43,349 nt of DNA from an uncultured Dorea sp. (lineage in GTDB: Bacteria; Bacillota; Clostridia; Lachnospirales; Lachnospiraceae): NCBI GenBank assembly GCA_947388185.1, contig CANDQP010000013.1:1-43349 (forward strand), written 5' to 3'. Under the pieces are notes generated by a model. That model did no database searches. It was not told where the DNA came from and saw nothing but the letters and a program-made list of their open reading frames with translations. Every line of letters starts with the position of its first letter. Within the stretch, counting starts at the first letter, position 1. A program made the position numbers and the translations under genes. Positions 17,034 to 25,451 of this stretch are shown piece by piece.

Positions 17034-17067
17034 TAAGAACGGCAACCTAAAAGGCTGCCGTTCTTAT
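17034..17067 (-). terminator. Intrinsic terminator of the ugpC-type gene
   Basis: AAGAACGGCA-gccttttaggt-TGCCGTTCTT, read on the minus strand about 45 bases after the stop. The T-run is short. Confidence 0.7.
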
Positions 17068-17112
17068 CACTTATCAGATATTTTATTATCACCAAATTAA
17101 TACAAAACAAAA

Positions 17113-18225
17113 CTAGTTCGTAATTGTGTTCTCTGTCTCTTTGTCGAATACGTGAATTCTGTCAGCATCCAGTGCAAACTTAACAGTATCGCCTGTTCTT
17201 GCAGCAGTTCTTGGATCAACTCTTGCTGTCATAGTAGATCCCTCGTAATCGAAGTGCAGGTATACTTCTGCACCAAGCATCTCGTATACACGGATCGTAG
17301 CTTCGATGATCGTGTTAGGAGACTTAGCAAGGAAGTCTGGCTCATCATGTACATCCTCTGGACGGATACCAAGTACAACGGTCTTTCCGTTGTATCCGCC
17401 GTCGATCAGCTTCTTAGACTTAGCTTCCGGAAGCTCGATAGATGCAGGTCCGGCAACGAGAGAAACCTTCTTGCCCTCTACCTTACACTTAGCATCTACG
17501 AAGTTCATCTGCGGTGATCCGATGAATCCTGCAACGAACAGGTTGCACGGACGATCGTACAATGTCTGAGGAGTATCTACCTGCTGAACGATACCAGCGC
17601 TCATAACTACGATTCTGGTACCAAGTGTCATAGCCTCTGTCTGGTCATGTGTTACATAGATGATAGTTGTACCCAATCTCTGATGAAGCTTGGAGATCTC
17701 AATACGCATCTGTCCACGCAGCTTAGCATCCAGGTTGGAAAGAGGCTCATCCATAAGGAATACCTTAGGATTACGAACGATCGCACGTCCCATAGCAACA
17801 CGCTGTCTCTGACCACCGGAAAGAGCCTTCGGCTTACGGTCTAATAATGCTTCCAGGTCAAGGATCTTAGCAGCTTCGCGTACCATCTTGTCGATCTCAT
17901 CCTTCGGTACTTTTCTCAGCTTAAGACCAAATGCCATGTTGTCATATACTGTCATATGCGGATACAGAGCGTAGTTCTGGAATACCATCGCAATATCTCT
18001 GTCCTTAGGCTCTACATCGTTAACCAGCTTGTCGCCGATCCATAACTCACCAGAAGAAATATCTTCCAGACCTGCTACCATACGAAGTGTTGTTGACTTA
18101 CCACATCCTGAAGGTCCTACGAAGATGACGAATTCCTTATCTTCAATCTCAAGGTTGAAGTCCTTTACAGCTTCAAAACCATTTGGATATGTCTTATTAA
18201 TGTGTTTTAATGATAAACTTGCCAT
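17113..18225 (-). CDS. ugpC: Sugar ABC transporter ATP-binding protein (UgpC/MsmX type)
   Basis: A 370-residue cytoplasmic ATPase that powers carbohydrate ABC importers. Walker A GPSGCGKST (near 38), Q-loop QNYALYPHMT, signature LSGGQRQRVAMGRA, Walker B VFLMDEPLSNLD and the switch His in YVTHDQTEAM are all intact. A C-terminal TOBE/MalK-type regulatory domain includes VLGIRPEDVHDEP. Length is normal for MalK/MsmX/UgpC. GGAGGG before ATG 18225 sets the start. No permease or binding protein is adjacent, so it is probably a shared ATPase for several sugar transporters, as MsmX is in Bacillus. It is single-gene, with terminators on both sides. Confidence 0.93.
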   Translation of the reverse strand: MASLSLKHINKTYPNGFEAVKDFNLEIEDKEFVIFVGPSGCGKSTTLRMVAGLEDISSGELWIGDKLVNDVEPKDRDIAMVFQNYALYPHMTVYDNMAFGLKLRKVPKDEIDKMVREAAKILDLEALLDRKPKALSGGQRQRVAMGRAIVRNPKVFLMDEPLSNLDAKLRGQMRIEISKLHQRLGTTIIYVTHDQTEAMTLGTRIVVMSAGIVQQVDTPQTLYDRPCNLFVAGFIGSPQMNFVDAKCKVEGKKVSLVAGPASIELPEAKSKKLIDGGYNGKTVVLGIRPEDVHDEPDFLAKSPNTIIEATIRVYEMLGAEVYLHFDYEGSTMTARVDPRTAARTGDTVKFALDADRIHVFDKETENTITN

Positions 18226-18293
18226 TTTGGGTTTCCCTCCATAATTAAAAAAATTTGTATCTGTGATACCGTCTTGCTCTGTTAAAAAGTATA

Positions 18294-18330
18294 TAAAAAA
18301 AGTCCAACTTCCGGTATACCCAAGTTGAAC
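18294..18330 (-). terminator. Terminator hairpin between rsmI and ugpC
   Basis: GTTCAACTTGGG-tata-CCGGAAGTTGGAC followed by TTTTTTT on the minus strand. It may end rsmI. However a TATAAT (18352-18347) lies between the rsmI stop and the hairpin, so it could also be an early terminator in a ugpC leader. Confidence 0.75.
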
Positions 18331-18388
18331 AATCTTTTTGTGAAATATTATACAAGTTGACTATAAATCTGTTGCTGTTCACGATGTG

Positions 18389-19264
18389 TTACAGTTCGCG
18401 GGCGGTTAGGCCGTGAACTGTATCATAAATCTCTCTCTTACTGACTCCCCGGTCCTTCGCCACCTGCTTCATGGCTTCTTTCTTCTCCATACCGCCCTTA
18501 AGATAGTGCTCCATATGCTCTTCCACGCTCATGCTCTCCCATCTGGCGATCTCCCCGGCGCGTATCTCCTCCCGGCTCTTTCCCTCGATCACAAGCACAC
18601 ATTCCCCCTTGGGCGCATTCGACTCATAATATGCAAGCGCTTCCTCAAGGCTTGCCGCATATACCGTCTCATGCCTCTTCGTCAGCTCCCGGCATACCCG
18701 GATCCTGCGGTTCCCAAGAGTCTCCAGCAATACCCCAAGCGTCCGGACAAGTCTGTGGGGCGCCTCGTACACCACCATGGTCCGAGTCTCTTCTTTCATT
18801 TCTTCAAGAACCGCCTGCCTCTCCTTCTTATCCGCCGGCAGAAATGCCTCGAAGGCAAACCTTCTGGTCGGAAGCCCGGAGACAGTAAGCGCCGTGATAC
18901 ACGCCGCCGCACCCGGCACCGCCGTTACTGCAACGCCTGCCTCCCGGCACATCCGCACCAGCTCTTCGCCGGGATCAGAGATCCCCGGAGTCCCGGCATC
19001 CGTGATCAGCGCGATATCTTCCCCTTGAAGAAGACGTTCTACAAGCCTGCGTCCCTTCTCGATCTTGTTATACTCGTGATAACTGGTCATAGGCGTCCGG
19101 ATCTCGAAATGATTCAGCAGCTTGATACTGTTGCGGGTATCCTCCGCAGCAATCACATCCACTTCCTTCAGGATACGGATACACCGCAGCGTCATATCCT
19201 CGAGGTTGCCGATCGGCGTCGCACACAAATATAATGTTCCTGATGTATTCCCATATTCTGACAT
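18389..19264 (-). CDS. rsmI: 16S rRNA (cytidine1402-2'-O)-methyltransferase
   Basis: A 291-residue SAM enzyme that 2'-O-methylates C1402 in the ribosomal P site. Diagnostic motifs are LYLCATPIGNLEDMTLR, VIAAEDTRNSIKLLNHF, ALITDAGTPGISDPGEELV and the AAC-ITALTVSGLPT segment, all typical of RsmI (YabC in Bacillus). AAGGTGG upstream favours ATG 19264 over GTG 19273. Length is normal. It is the last gene of the long pgi-to-rsmI operon, 59 bases after the yabB-like methyltransferase gene, the same neighbourhood as yabB-yazA-yabC in Bacillus but without the GIY-YIG gene yazA. Confidence 0.95.
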   Translation of the reverse strand: MSEYGNTSGTLYLCATPIGNLEDMTLRCIRILKEVDVIAAEDTRNSIKLLNHFEIRTPMTSYHEYNKIEKGRRLVERLLQGEDIALITDAGTPGISDPGEELVRMCREAGVAVTAVPGAAACITALTVSGLPTRRFAFEAFLPADKKERQAVLEEMKEETRTMVVYEAPHRLVRTLGVLLETLGNRRIRVCRELTKRHETVYAASLEEALAYYESNAPKGECVLVIEGKSREEIRAGEIARWESMSVEEHMEHYLKGGMEKKEAMKQVAKDRGVSKREIYDTVHGLTAREL

Positions 19265-19323
19265 ATCTACCACCTTATCTGCACGGATAAGCCTGCCCGT
19301 TCCATCCGCTTCTGCCGCACGTC

Positions 19324-20073
19324 CTACCCACAGCCGTAGATCCGCCGCAGCTCATCCGTATAGCTTCCGTCCTTCTCATACACGATCAGCGGCGGCTCCG
19401 CCTGCATCCTGGGATTGCCGCCCCGAAGCCCCTCGATCAGCACCATATTAGGCTCTCTGTCCACACGCGGATAGACCATGCGCATCCGCTTAGGCTCGAT
19501 CCGGTATGCCGTCATCTTCGACAAGATCTCCGGCAGCCGGAAAGGCCGGTGCACCATATAGAACCTGCCCCTTGGCGGCAGGAGCCTTGCGCTTTCCTTA
19601 AGAATATCCTCCAGCGTACACAGCGCCTCATGCCTTGCTATATACAGCGCCTCATTCTCATTCTTAAGCCCGTGCTCGCCGATCATATAGGGCGGGTTCA
19701 CCGTGACCACCTGGAAAGAAGCTGGCCCGAAGATCCCCGATGCCTCCCTGATATCTCCTGTTACGATGTCGATCTTCTCCTCCAGGCCGTTATATCTGAC
19801 ACTTCTTCTGGCCATATCTGCGCTCTCTTCCTGTATCTCAAGCCCGGTATAATGAATCCCTTCATTCTTCGCCTCCAGAAGAATCGGCAGGATCCCCGTT
19901 CCCGTCCCAAGATCCAGCGCTCTCTCATTCTTCTTTACATTTGCATAAGATGAGAGTAGAACCGCATCCATGCCAAAACAAAAACGCCCTGGACTCTGTA
20001 TGATCTCATATCCTTTGATCTGCAGATCGTCCAGGCGTTCTCCTTCTCTCACTAATTCCCGCTTATTCATCAT
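19324..20073 (-). CDS. tRNA1(Val) A37 N6-methyltransferase-like (YabB/TrmN6 family)
   Basis: A 249-residue SAM-dependent methyltransferase. Motif I is ALDLGTGTGILPILLEAK and motif IV is VVTVNPPYM, the NPPY signature of N6-adenine methyltransferases. The N-terminal GYEIIQSPGRFCFGMDAVLL is characteristic of the YfiC/TrmN6 group, which modifies A37 of tRNA1(Val) in E. coli. The gene overlaps the end of ricT (ATGATGAATAA) and so should be translationally coupled; the second ATG (20070) is equally possible as start. Its position between ricT and rsmI matches yabB of Bacillus. Confidence 0.9.
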   Translation of the reverse strand: MMNKRELVREGERLDDLQIKGYEIIQSPGRFCFGMDAVLLSSYANVKKNERALDLGTGTGILPILLEAKNEGIHYTGLEIQEESADMARRSVRYNGLEEKIDIVTGDIREASGIFGPASFQVVTVNPPYMIGEHGLKNENEALYIARHEALCTLEDILKESARLLPPRGRFYMVHRPFRLPEILSKMTAYRIEPKRMRMVYPRVDREPNMVLIEGLRGGNPRMQAEPPLIVYEKDGSYTDELRRIYGCG

Positions 20074-20974
20074 CTAATTTTGAAGCCGCATTCTTCTCTT
20101 CCAGCGCCTTAAGTTCCGCCATCTCTTCCCTGGACAGCCTCATATCCTTCTTCTTGCGCCTTGGCTTGAACTTAAGCTCCCTGGCCTTATACTCACGGAT
20201 CTCTTTCTCGTCGTTATCCAGTGTCACAATCACCTTCACAAGCTGCCGCAGCACATTGACAGACTGCACGTCGCCCTTAAGCCCGTCCGGCGTCGTCACA
20301 TGATCGCCGCCTGAAGGCAATCTGCTGTTCAATTCCTCATAAGTCTCTTCCTCGTTGGTCAGGCAGCACATCAGCCTGCCGCACACACCCGAGATCTTGG
20401 ACGGATTCAGAGACAGATTCTGTTCTTTCGCCATCTTGATAGATACGGGAGCGAATTCGGTGAGATACGTGTGACAGCACAGAGGGCGTCCGCAGATCCC
20501 AATCCCTCCGCGGATCTTCGTCTCGTCCCGCACGCCGATCTGTCGAAGCTCAATCCTTGTCCGAAAGACACTCGCCAGATCCTTGACCAGTTCACGGAAG
20601 TCGATCCTCCCGTCCGCCGTGAAATAAAAGAGAACCTTATTATTGTCAAACGTATACTCCGCATCGATCAGCTTCATCTCCAACCCATGCTTGCGAATCT
20701 TCTCCAGGCAGATGTTGAAGGCTTCCTTCTCCTTCTCCCGGTTCTTCTCCTCCTTGCGGATATCATCCTGGGTCGCGATCCTGATCACAGACTTCAGCGG
20801 CTGGGTGATCTTGTCATCCTCCACTTCCTTAAGTCCCAGGACGACCGAGCCGAACTCCACGCCCCTCGCCGTCTCAACGATGACCTTATCGCCGGTCTTG
20901 ACATCATATTTCCCCGGTGAGAAGAAATAGATCTTCCCCGCCGGGCGGAACCTCACTCCAATCACTCTCGTCAT
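20063..20974 (-). CDS. ricT: PSP1-domain protein RicT (YaaT)
   Basis: A 303-residue protein of the PSP1/RicT family. In Bacillus RicT works with RicA and RicF in an Fe-S complex needed for RNase Y-dependent mRNA maturation and for sporulation, competence and biofilm. The N-terminal VIGVRFRPAGKIYFFSPG and the Cys clusters GICGRPLCCHTYLTEFAP and GVCGRLMCCLTNEE are diagnostic. The C-terminus is basic then acidic (KPRRKKKD). AAAGGAG at the end of holB serves ATG 20974; the intergenic gap is four bases. RicA/RicF are not in this window. Confidence 0.93.
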   Translation of the reverse strand: MTRVIGVRFRPAGKIYFFSPGKYDVKTGDKVIVETARGVEFGSVVLGLKEVEDDKITQPLKSVIRIATQDDIRKEEKNREKEKEAFNICLEKIRKHGLEMKLIDAEYTFDNNKVLFYFTADGRIDFRELVKDLASVFRTRIELRQIGVRDETKIRGGIGICGRPLCCHTYLTEFAPVSIKMAKEQNLSLNPSKISGVCGRLMCCLTNEEETYEELNSRLPSGGDHVTTPDGLKGDVQSVNVLRQLVKVIVTLDNDEKEIREYKARELKFKPRRKKKDMRLSREEMAELKALEEKNAASKLDDE

Positions 20975-20978
20975 ACTA

Positions 20979-21968
20979 TTAATTCTCCTTTATTGTCAGG
21001 AACAACAGCTCCATCGTCAGTTCAAAATTCACATTCGCCTTAAGCCTTGATTTGGCTCTCTCGAAACTGCTCAGAATCAGCTGGATTCCTTCATAAGAGC
21101 TGTTCTTCGCCTGCTCTTTGATATAATTGATCTGATCCTTAAACACAACCGTCTCTATATCCCTCGTCGCTTTATATAATAAGACATCCCGATACCATAC
21201 CATTACAATATCCAGATAATCACTGATCTCTACTTTATATACGGTGATCCTGTTCACCGTCTCGATAATCTCACTTAACTCCATCTCATGGATATTCCGA
21301 AGCATCTGAACCGCTTCCTCGCGGATCTCATTAAAATGCTCCGAGTTCGCCAGCATGATCGCATGCCCCATATTCCCCTGGGCAAATGCTGTACACAGAT
21401 CGGCTTTATAATCCGGCACCTTCAGATTCTCCATCAGATACTTCTTGATCAGCACATCCTTGATATACCGAAGCCGTAACATCACACACCTGGAATTGAT
21501 AGTAGGAAGCAGGATCTCCGCATTCTCCACCAACAGCATGATCACTGCGTACTGCGGCGGTTCCTCGATCGTCTTAAGCAATGCATTCTGCGCCTGGGGC
21601 GTCATCATGTCTGCATGATCGATGATGTAGACCTTATACGGACCCTGGTACGGCTTGATCATAATCGTATTATTGACCTGCCCGCGAATATCATCCACAC
21701 TGATTGAATTCGGCTTCTCATGCATCACCCTGATAATATCCGGATGGTTGCCGCTCTCCGCCTGCCTGCAGGAATGGCAATTGTTGCAAGGATCCGGCCC
21801 TCCCTTTTCACACAGCAGAGTTGCAGCAAACAGATTCGCCAGCAGCTTCTTGCCGGCTCCGCGCTCTCCGTTCAGAATATATGCATGCGATACCTGATCG
21901 TTCTCTACCGCACTCCTGATATAATTAATGATATCTTTGTGGCCTACCACATCCTTAAAGCTTCCCAT
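20979..21968 (-). CDS. holB: DNA polymerase III subunit delta'
   Basis: A 329-residue clamp-loader subunit. It has an AAA fold with GERGAGKKLLANLFAATLLC as the P-loop region, the zinc module CEKGGPDPCNNCHSC, and DHADMMTPQAQNALLKTIEE followed by NSRC (SRC motif), all standard for delta'. Length is normal. The start ATG overlaps the last 14 bases of the kinase gene upstream, indicating coupling. Gene order with ricT downstream is the same as in Bacillus, although yaaQ and yaaR, usually just upstream of holB, are missing. Confidence 0.94.
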   Translation of the reverse strand: MGSFKDVVGHKDIINYIRSAVENDQVSHAYILNGERGAGKKLLANLFAATLLCEKGGPDPCNNCHSCRQAESGNHPDIIRVMHEKPNSISVDDIRGQVNNTIMIKPYQGPYKVYIIDHADMMTPQAQNALLKTIEEPPQYAVIMLLVENAEILLPTINSRCVMLRLRYIKDVLIKKYLMENLKVPDYKADLCTAFAQGNMGHAIMLANSEHFNEIREEAVQMLRNIHEMELSEIIETVNRITVYKVEISDYLDIVMVWYRDVLLYKATRDIETVVFKDQINYIKEQAKNSSYEGIQLILSSFERAKSRLKANVNFELTMELLFLTIKEN

Positions 21969-22542
21969 TTTGTATTTCCCCTATAATCTCTTCTAAGCAT
22001 CGTGTTCTGTCATAGTTCAAGTATCTCTTGCCAATTCCCGCCTTCGCAAGGTTCTCTTCCGAATAATCAGCCATATCCGCAAGATATCTTCTGCACAGCT
22101 CCGCGTATCCCGGAACTTTGCGCCCCTTCTCCCGTTCGAGGGCGCGTGTAAGCCGCTCTCCGTCTTCTACCTCTATATAGATCGGCCTGACACTGTCCTC
22201 TCCATAATATTCCCGCATCCGATGATAAGACTCAAGCGTACCGATCACCAGATAATCTGCCTCCCGAAGCTCCACCTGCCCGTCGTCAACGGTCGCATAC
22301 CTCCAGATCCCGTGCATGGTGTCATAAGCCCTCTCCTCAATGATCCTGCCCTGTCTCCCGTAAGCATTCAATGTATCCTCCGATACAAAAAAATATTCCA
22401 CTCCGTTCCGCTCTCCGTCCCGGGGCGGCCGGGTCGTATAGAGCGTCATGGTCCGAAGCTCCGGCAGCGCTCTTCTAAGGTCTCTTAACAGTGTATCCTT
22501 CCCGGAAGAGCTCTTACCCATCATATAGTATATCTTACCCAT
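21955..22542 (-). CDS. Guanylate kinase-like protein
   Basis: A 195-residue P-loop nucleotide kinase. The start MGKIYYMMGKSSSGKDTLL carries the phosphate-binding loop GKSSSGKD. It is followed by TMTLYTTRPPRDGERNGVEY, which aligns with the GMP-binding T(T)R.PR.GE..G..Y motif of guanylate kinases, and then by a lid-like stretch (LEREKGRKVPGYAELCRRYL). It is a diverged guanylate kinase family member; another nucleotide or an unusual substrate is possible. It overlaps both neighbours (8 bases with the decarboxylase gene, 14 with holB). It occupies the place that tmk holds in Bacillus yaaO-tmk-holB. Confidence 0.8.
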   Translation of the reverse strand: MGKIYYMMGKSSSGKDTLLRDLRRALPELRTMTLYTTRPPRDGERNGVEYFFVSEDTLNAYGRQGRIIEERAYDTMHGIWRYATVDDGQVELREADYLVIGTLESYHRMREYYGEDSVRPIYIEVEDGERLTRALEREKGRKVPGYAELCRRYLADMADYSEENLAKAGIGKRYLNYDRTRCLEEIIGEIQNGKL

Positions 22543-24010
22543 GCATCAAAACCTCAATACATCCTTCCTGCTTTATGCCTTCCACAGAAAACCCCATCTC
22601 ATAATACCATTGTAACACATCCGCAGCCTCCTGTGATACCCTTTCTCCCGGTACGATCAATGGCTTCCCCGGCGGATACAGGTACGCATACTCTGCCGCC
22701 ACGCGTCCCACGCTGTCCTGCCATGAAAGAACTGCCGTCTGCCAACTCTTCTTCATTTCTTCTATATCAAAACTATTATATACCACATCTGGCCTGGGAA
22801 GGCAAGGAATATCGTATTTTAATCCTGAATTTTGTCTGATACTTTCACCGTCCGCAGCGCCGCACATTCTGCTGCACGGCATCTGGTCCGATAATGCGGC
22901 CGTCCCCGGCATACTGTCAATCTCTTCCAACGCCGTCATAAGCCGTTCCATCCCTTCGTCGGTATCCCCGACAGAAGTCATAGCAAGGACATAGGTCCCC
23001 GCCGCCATCTCCAACTGGAGATGGTATCTTTCCAACAGAATCCTGTACAGTTCTCTGCCCGTAAGCCCTGTATCCCCCGCGGAGACCACAAGCTTCGAAC
23101 GGTCATAACACGCAGTCTCTTCGAGTCTCAGCCGGCGCAGCCCTGCAAGTCTCGTCCGCAGCTTCTCAAGCCGCTCTGTATACGGATCAAATAATTCCTC
23201 TCTCTGGTTCTCAAGGAGATCCACACAGGAATCAATACTTGCCATCAACACATAAGACGGACTGCTGCTCTGCAGCATATGCAGATATCTCCTGACCTTC
23301 TCCCGCCTGACAAGCCCTCCGTTCATATGCAGGAGCGCCGTCTGCGTCAGGGACGGAAGCGTCTTATGCAGACTGTGGATCACAATATCCGCACCTGCCT
23401 GATTGCTATTCTCCGGGAAATAAGGATGAAAACCAAAATGCGCTCCATGGGCTTCATCAACAATGAGTGGAATACCTTTTTCATGGACCGCTTCCGATAT
23501 TGCTTCTACATCAGATACAACGCCGTCATACGTCGGCGACACGATAATGACCGCACGGATTCCGGGAACCCTTCCAAGGGCCCTTCTCACATCCTTTGCA
23601 GAAACTTCTGTATTAAACTGAACCGACGGATTCACTCCCGGCGACAAATACACCGGATTCAACCCGTTCATCTCGATAGCGTGATACACGGACTTGTGGC
23701 AATTTCTTGCCACAAGCACGGTATCGCCTCTATTCGTCACACCGATAACAGCACTTAAGATCCCTACACTGCTTCCGTTGATGAGAAAATGTGTCTCATC
23801 TGCACGATAAACCCTCGCCGCACGGGCCTGAGCTTCCTCAAGAATCCCATCTGCATGATGAAGGTCGTCAAAACCGTCGATCTCCGTAATATCGATCTCA
23901 TACGGCGCCGCCGCCCCCATCATGTTCATCTGCCGCTTGTGCCCCGGCATATGAAATCCATAGTAATCCGAACCGCTGTACTCTATCAATCTGTCATATA
24001 ATGTGCACAT
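22535..24010 (-). CDS. Orn/Lys/Arg decarboxylase family PLP enzyme (YaaO-like)
   Basis: A 491-residue fold-I PLP enzyme of the ornithine/lysine/arginine decarboxylase group. Characteristic motifs are FHMPGHKRQ at the N-terminus, HFLINGSSVGILSAVI, PLIVDEAHGAHFGFHP, with Asp and His contacting PLP, and SLHKTLPSLTQTALLH with the PLP-binding Lys. The small C-terminal domain ends in YLYPPGKPLIVPGE. It lacks the N-terminal wing domain of the large inducible E. coli enzymes and resembles Bacillus YaaO/SpeA. The likely product is a polyamine precursor; substrate (Arg or Lys) cannot be read from sequence. Its ATG overlaps the pgi stop (TAATG). Confidence 0.9.
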   Translation of the reverse strand: MCTLYDRLIEYSGSDYYGFHMPGHKRQMNMMGAAAPYEIDITEIDGFDDLHHADGILEEAQARAARVYRADETHFLINGSSVGILSAVIGVTNRGDTVLVARNCHKSVYHAIEMNGLNPVYLSPGVNPSVQFNTEVSAKDVRRALGRVPGIRAVIIVSPTYDGVVSDVEAISEAVHEKGIPLIVDEAHGAHFGFHPYFPENSNQAGADIVIHSLHKTLPSLTQTALLHMNGGLVRREKVRRYLHMLQSSSPSYVLMASIDSCVDLLENQREELFDPYTERLEKLRTRLAGLRRLRLEETACYDRSKLVVSAGDTGLTGRELYRILLERYHLQLEMAAGTYVLAMTSVGDTDEGMERLMTALEEIDSMPGTAALSDQMPCSRMCGAADGESIRQNSGLKYDIPCLPRPDVVYNSFDIEEMKKSWQTAVLSWQDSVGRVAAEYAYLYPPGKPLIVPGERVSQEAADVLQWYYEMGFSVEGIKQEGCIEVLMHG

Positions 24011-25356
24011 TATAATCTCTTCAATAACTCTTCTCTTTCCTTCTCGAATCCAGGCTTGCCAAGAAGTGCGAACATATTCTTCTTATAGCTCTCAACACCC
24101 GGCTGGTTAAATGGATTCACTCCAAGGATATATCCGCTTACGCCGCAGGCAAACTCGAAGAAATAGAACAGCTGGCCAAGGCTGAACTCGTCCTGCTTAG
24201 GGATGTTGACAACCAGATTCGGAACATTGCCGTCCGTGTGTGCAAGCATCGTTCCGTTCATAGCACTCTTGTTGACAAAATCAACATTCTTGCCCGCCAG
24301 GTAATTCAGGCCGTCCAGATCAACCGGCTCTTCCCCGATCACGATCTCTTCTGTGGATTCTTCTACGTTCAGAACCGTCTCATACATAATACGGCTTCCG
24401 TCCTGGATAAACTGACCCATAGAATGAAGATCTGTGGTAAGGTCAACGGATGCCGGGAAGATTCCCTTCTGGTCCTTCCCCTCGCTCTCTCCGTAGAGCT
24501 GCTTCCACCACTCAGATACATAGTGGAGGCTTGGCTCATAGTTGGCAAGGATCTCAACGGCTTTGCCCTTCCTAAGAAGAATGTTGCGGATCGCCGCATA
24601 CATCACCGGATCATTCTCCTCATAAGAATCGTTCAGCGCATGCTCTCTTGCATCTGCAGCGCCTTCCATCAGCTTGTCTATATCTGCACCGCTTACCGCG
24701 ATCGGAAGAAGCCCTACCGCCGTCAATACGGAGAAACGTCCGCCTACGTCATCCGGAACTACGAAGCTCTCATAACCTTCCTCTGTCGCCAGATTCTTAA
24801 GCGCTCCTCTTGCCTTATCTGTCGTCGCATAGATCCTCTTCGCAGCTTCCTCCTTGCCATATCTCTTCTCAAGCATACTCTTGAAGATACGGAACGCGAT
24901 GGCCGGTTCGGTCGTCGTTCCCGACTTGGAGATGATATTTACCGAGAAATCCCTCTCTCCGATCACATCTGTCAGATGCTTCAGATAGGTACTGCTGATA
25001 CTGTTGCCTACGAAATATATCTCAGGAGTCTTGCGGATCTCCTTCGATACCATATTGTAGAAATTATGGCGCAGGAACTCGATCGCCGCCCTTGCACCCA
25101 GGTACGAGCCTCCAATACCGATCACAAGAAGAACCTCTGAATCTCCCTGGATCTTCTTCGCCGCATCCTTGATCCGCGCGAATTCTTCCTTGTCATAATC
25201 TACCGGAAGATCGATCCAGCCAAGGAAATCATTCCCGGCCCCTTCTCTTCCCAGAAGTTCGGCCTTCGCATTCTCTGCGATCTTCTTCATAGATGCGATC
25301 TCATGATCTGAGATAAATGTCTTTGCTTTTGAATAATCAAACGTTACTTTGCTCAT
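24010..25356 (-). CDS. pgi: Glucose-6-phosphate isomerase
   Basis: A 448-residue glycolytic enzyme converting glucose 6-phosphate to fructose 6-phosphate. The short Firmicute form is clear from [20 protein letters not shown], the PGI signature [17 protein letters not shown], the [14 protein letters not shown] phosphate-binding segment and the C-terminal [20 protein letters not shown] with its catalytic Lys. GGAAGGAG before ATG 25356 gives the start. It is first in the seven-gene operon that reaches rsmI and has its own consensus promoter. Placing pgi at the head of a holB/ricT operon is unusual compared with Bacillus. Confidence 0.96.
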   Translation of the reverse strand: MSKVTFDYSKAKTFISDHEIASMKKIAENAKAELLGREGAGNDFLGWIDLPVDYDKEEFARIKDAAKKIQGDSEVLLVIGIGGSYLGARAAIEFLRHNFYNMVSKEIRKTPEIYFVGNSISSTYLKHLTDVIGERDFSVNIISKSGTTTEPAIAFRIFKSMLEKRYGKEEAAKRIYATTDKARGALKNLATEEGYESFVVPDDVGGRFSVLTAVGLLPIAVSGADIDKLMEGAADAREHALNDSYEENDPVMYAAIRNILLRKGKAVEILANYEPSLHYVSEWWKQLYGESEGKDQKGIFPASVDLTTDLHSMGQFIQDGSRIMYETVLNVEESTEEIVIGEEPVDLDGLNYLAGKNVDFVNKSAMNGTMLAHTDGNVPNLVVNIPKQDEFSLGQLFYFFEFACGVSGYILGVNPFNQPGVESYKKNMFALLGKPGFEKEREELLKRL

Positions 25357-25393
25357 ATTAGGGCTCCTTCCTTCTATTAAAAGTATAATAGAT

Positions 25394-25422
25394 ATTTTAC
25401 CAAATCAGGAAGATTTCGTCAA
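25394..25422 (-). promoter_or_regulatory. Promoter of the pgi-rsmI operon
   Basis: TTGACG (25422-25417), 17 bases, TAAAAT (25399-25394), with the start codon 38 bases further on. The gap to the preceding gene holds no clear terminator. Confidence 0.75.
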
Positions 25423-25451
25423 CTGTCCCAAACATCCGGTTTACGCCTGGT

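Noticed and set aside
17113-18225. Complete sugar ABC transporter locus
   Set aside because: Only the ATPase is present; no permease or binding protein gene is nearby.
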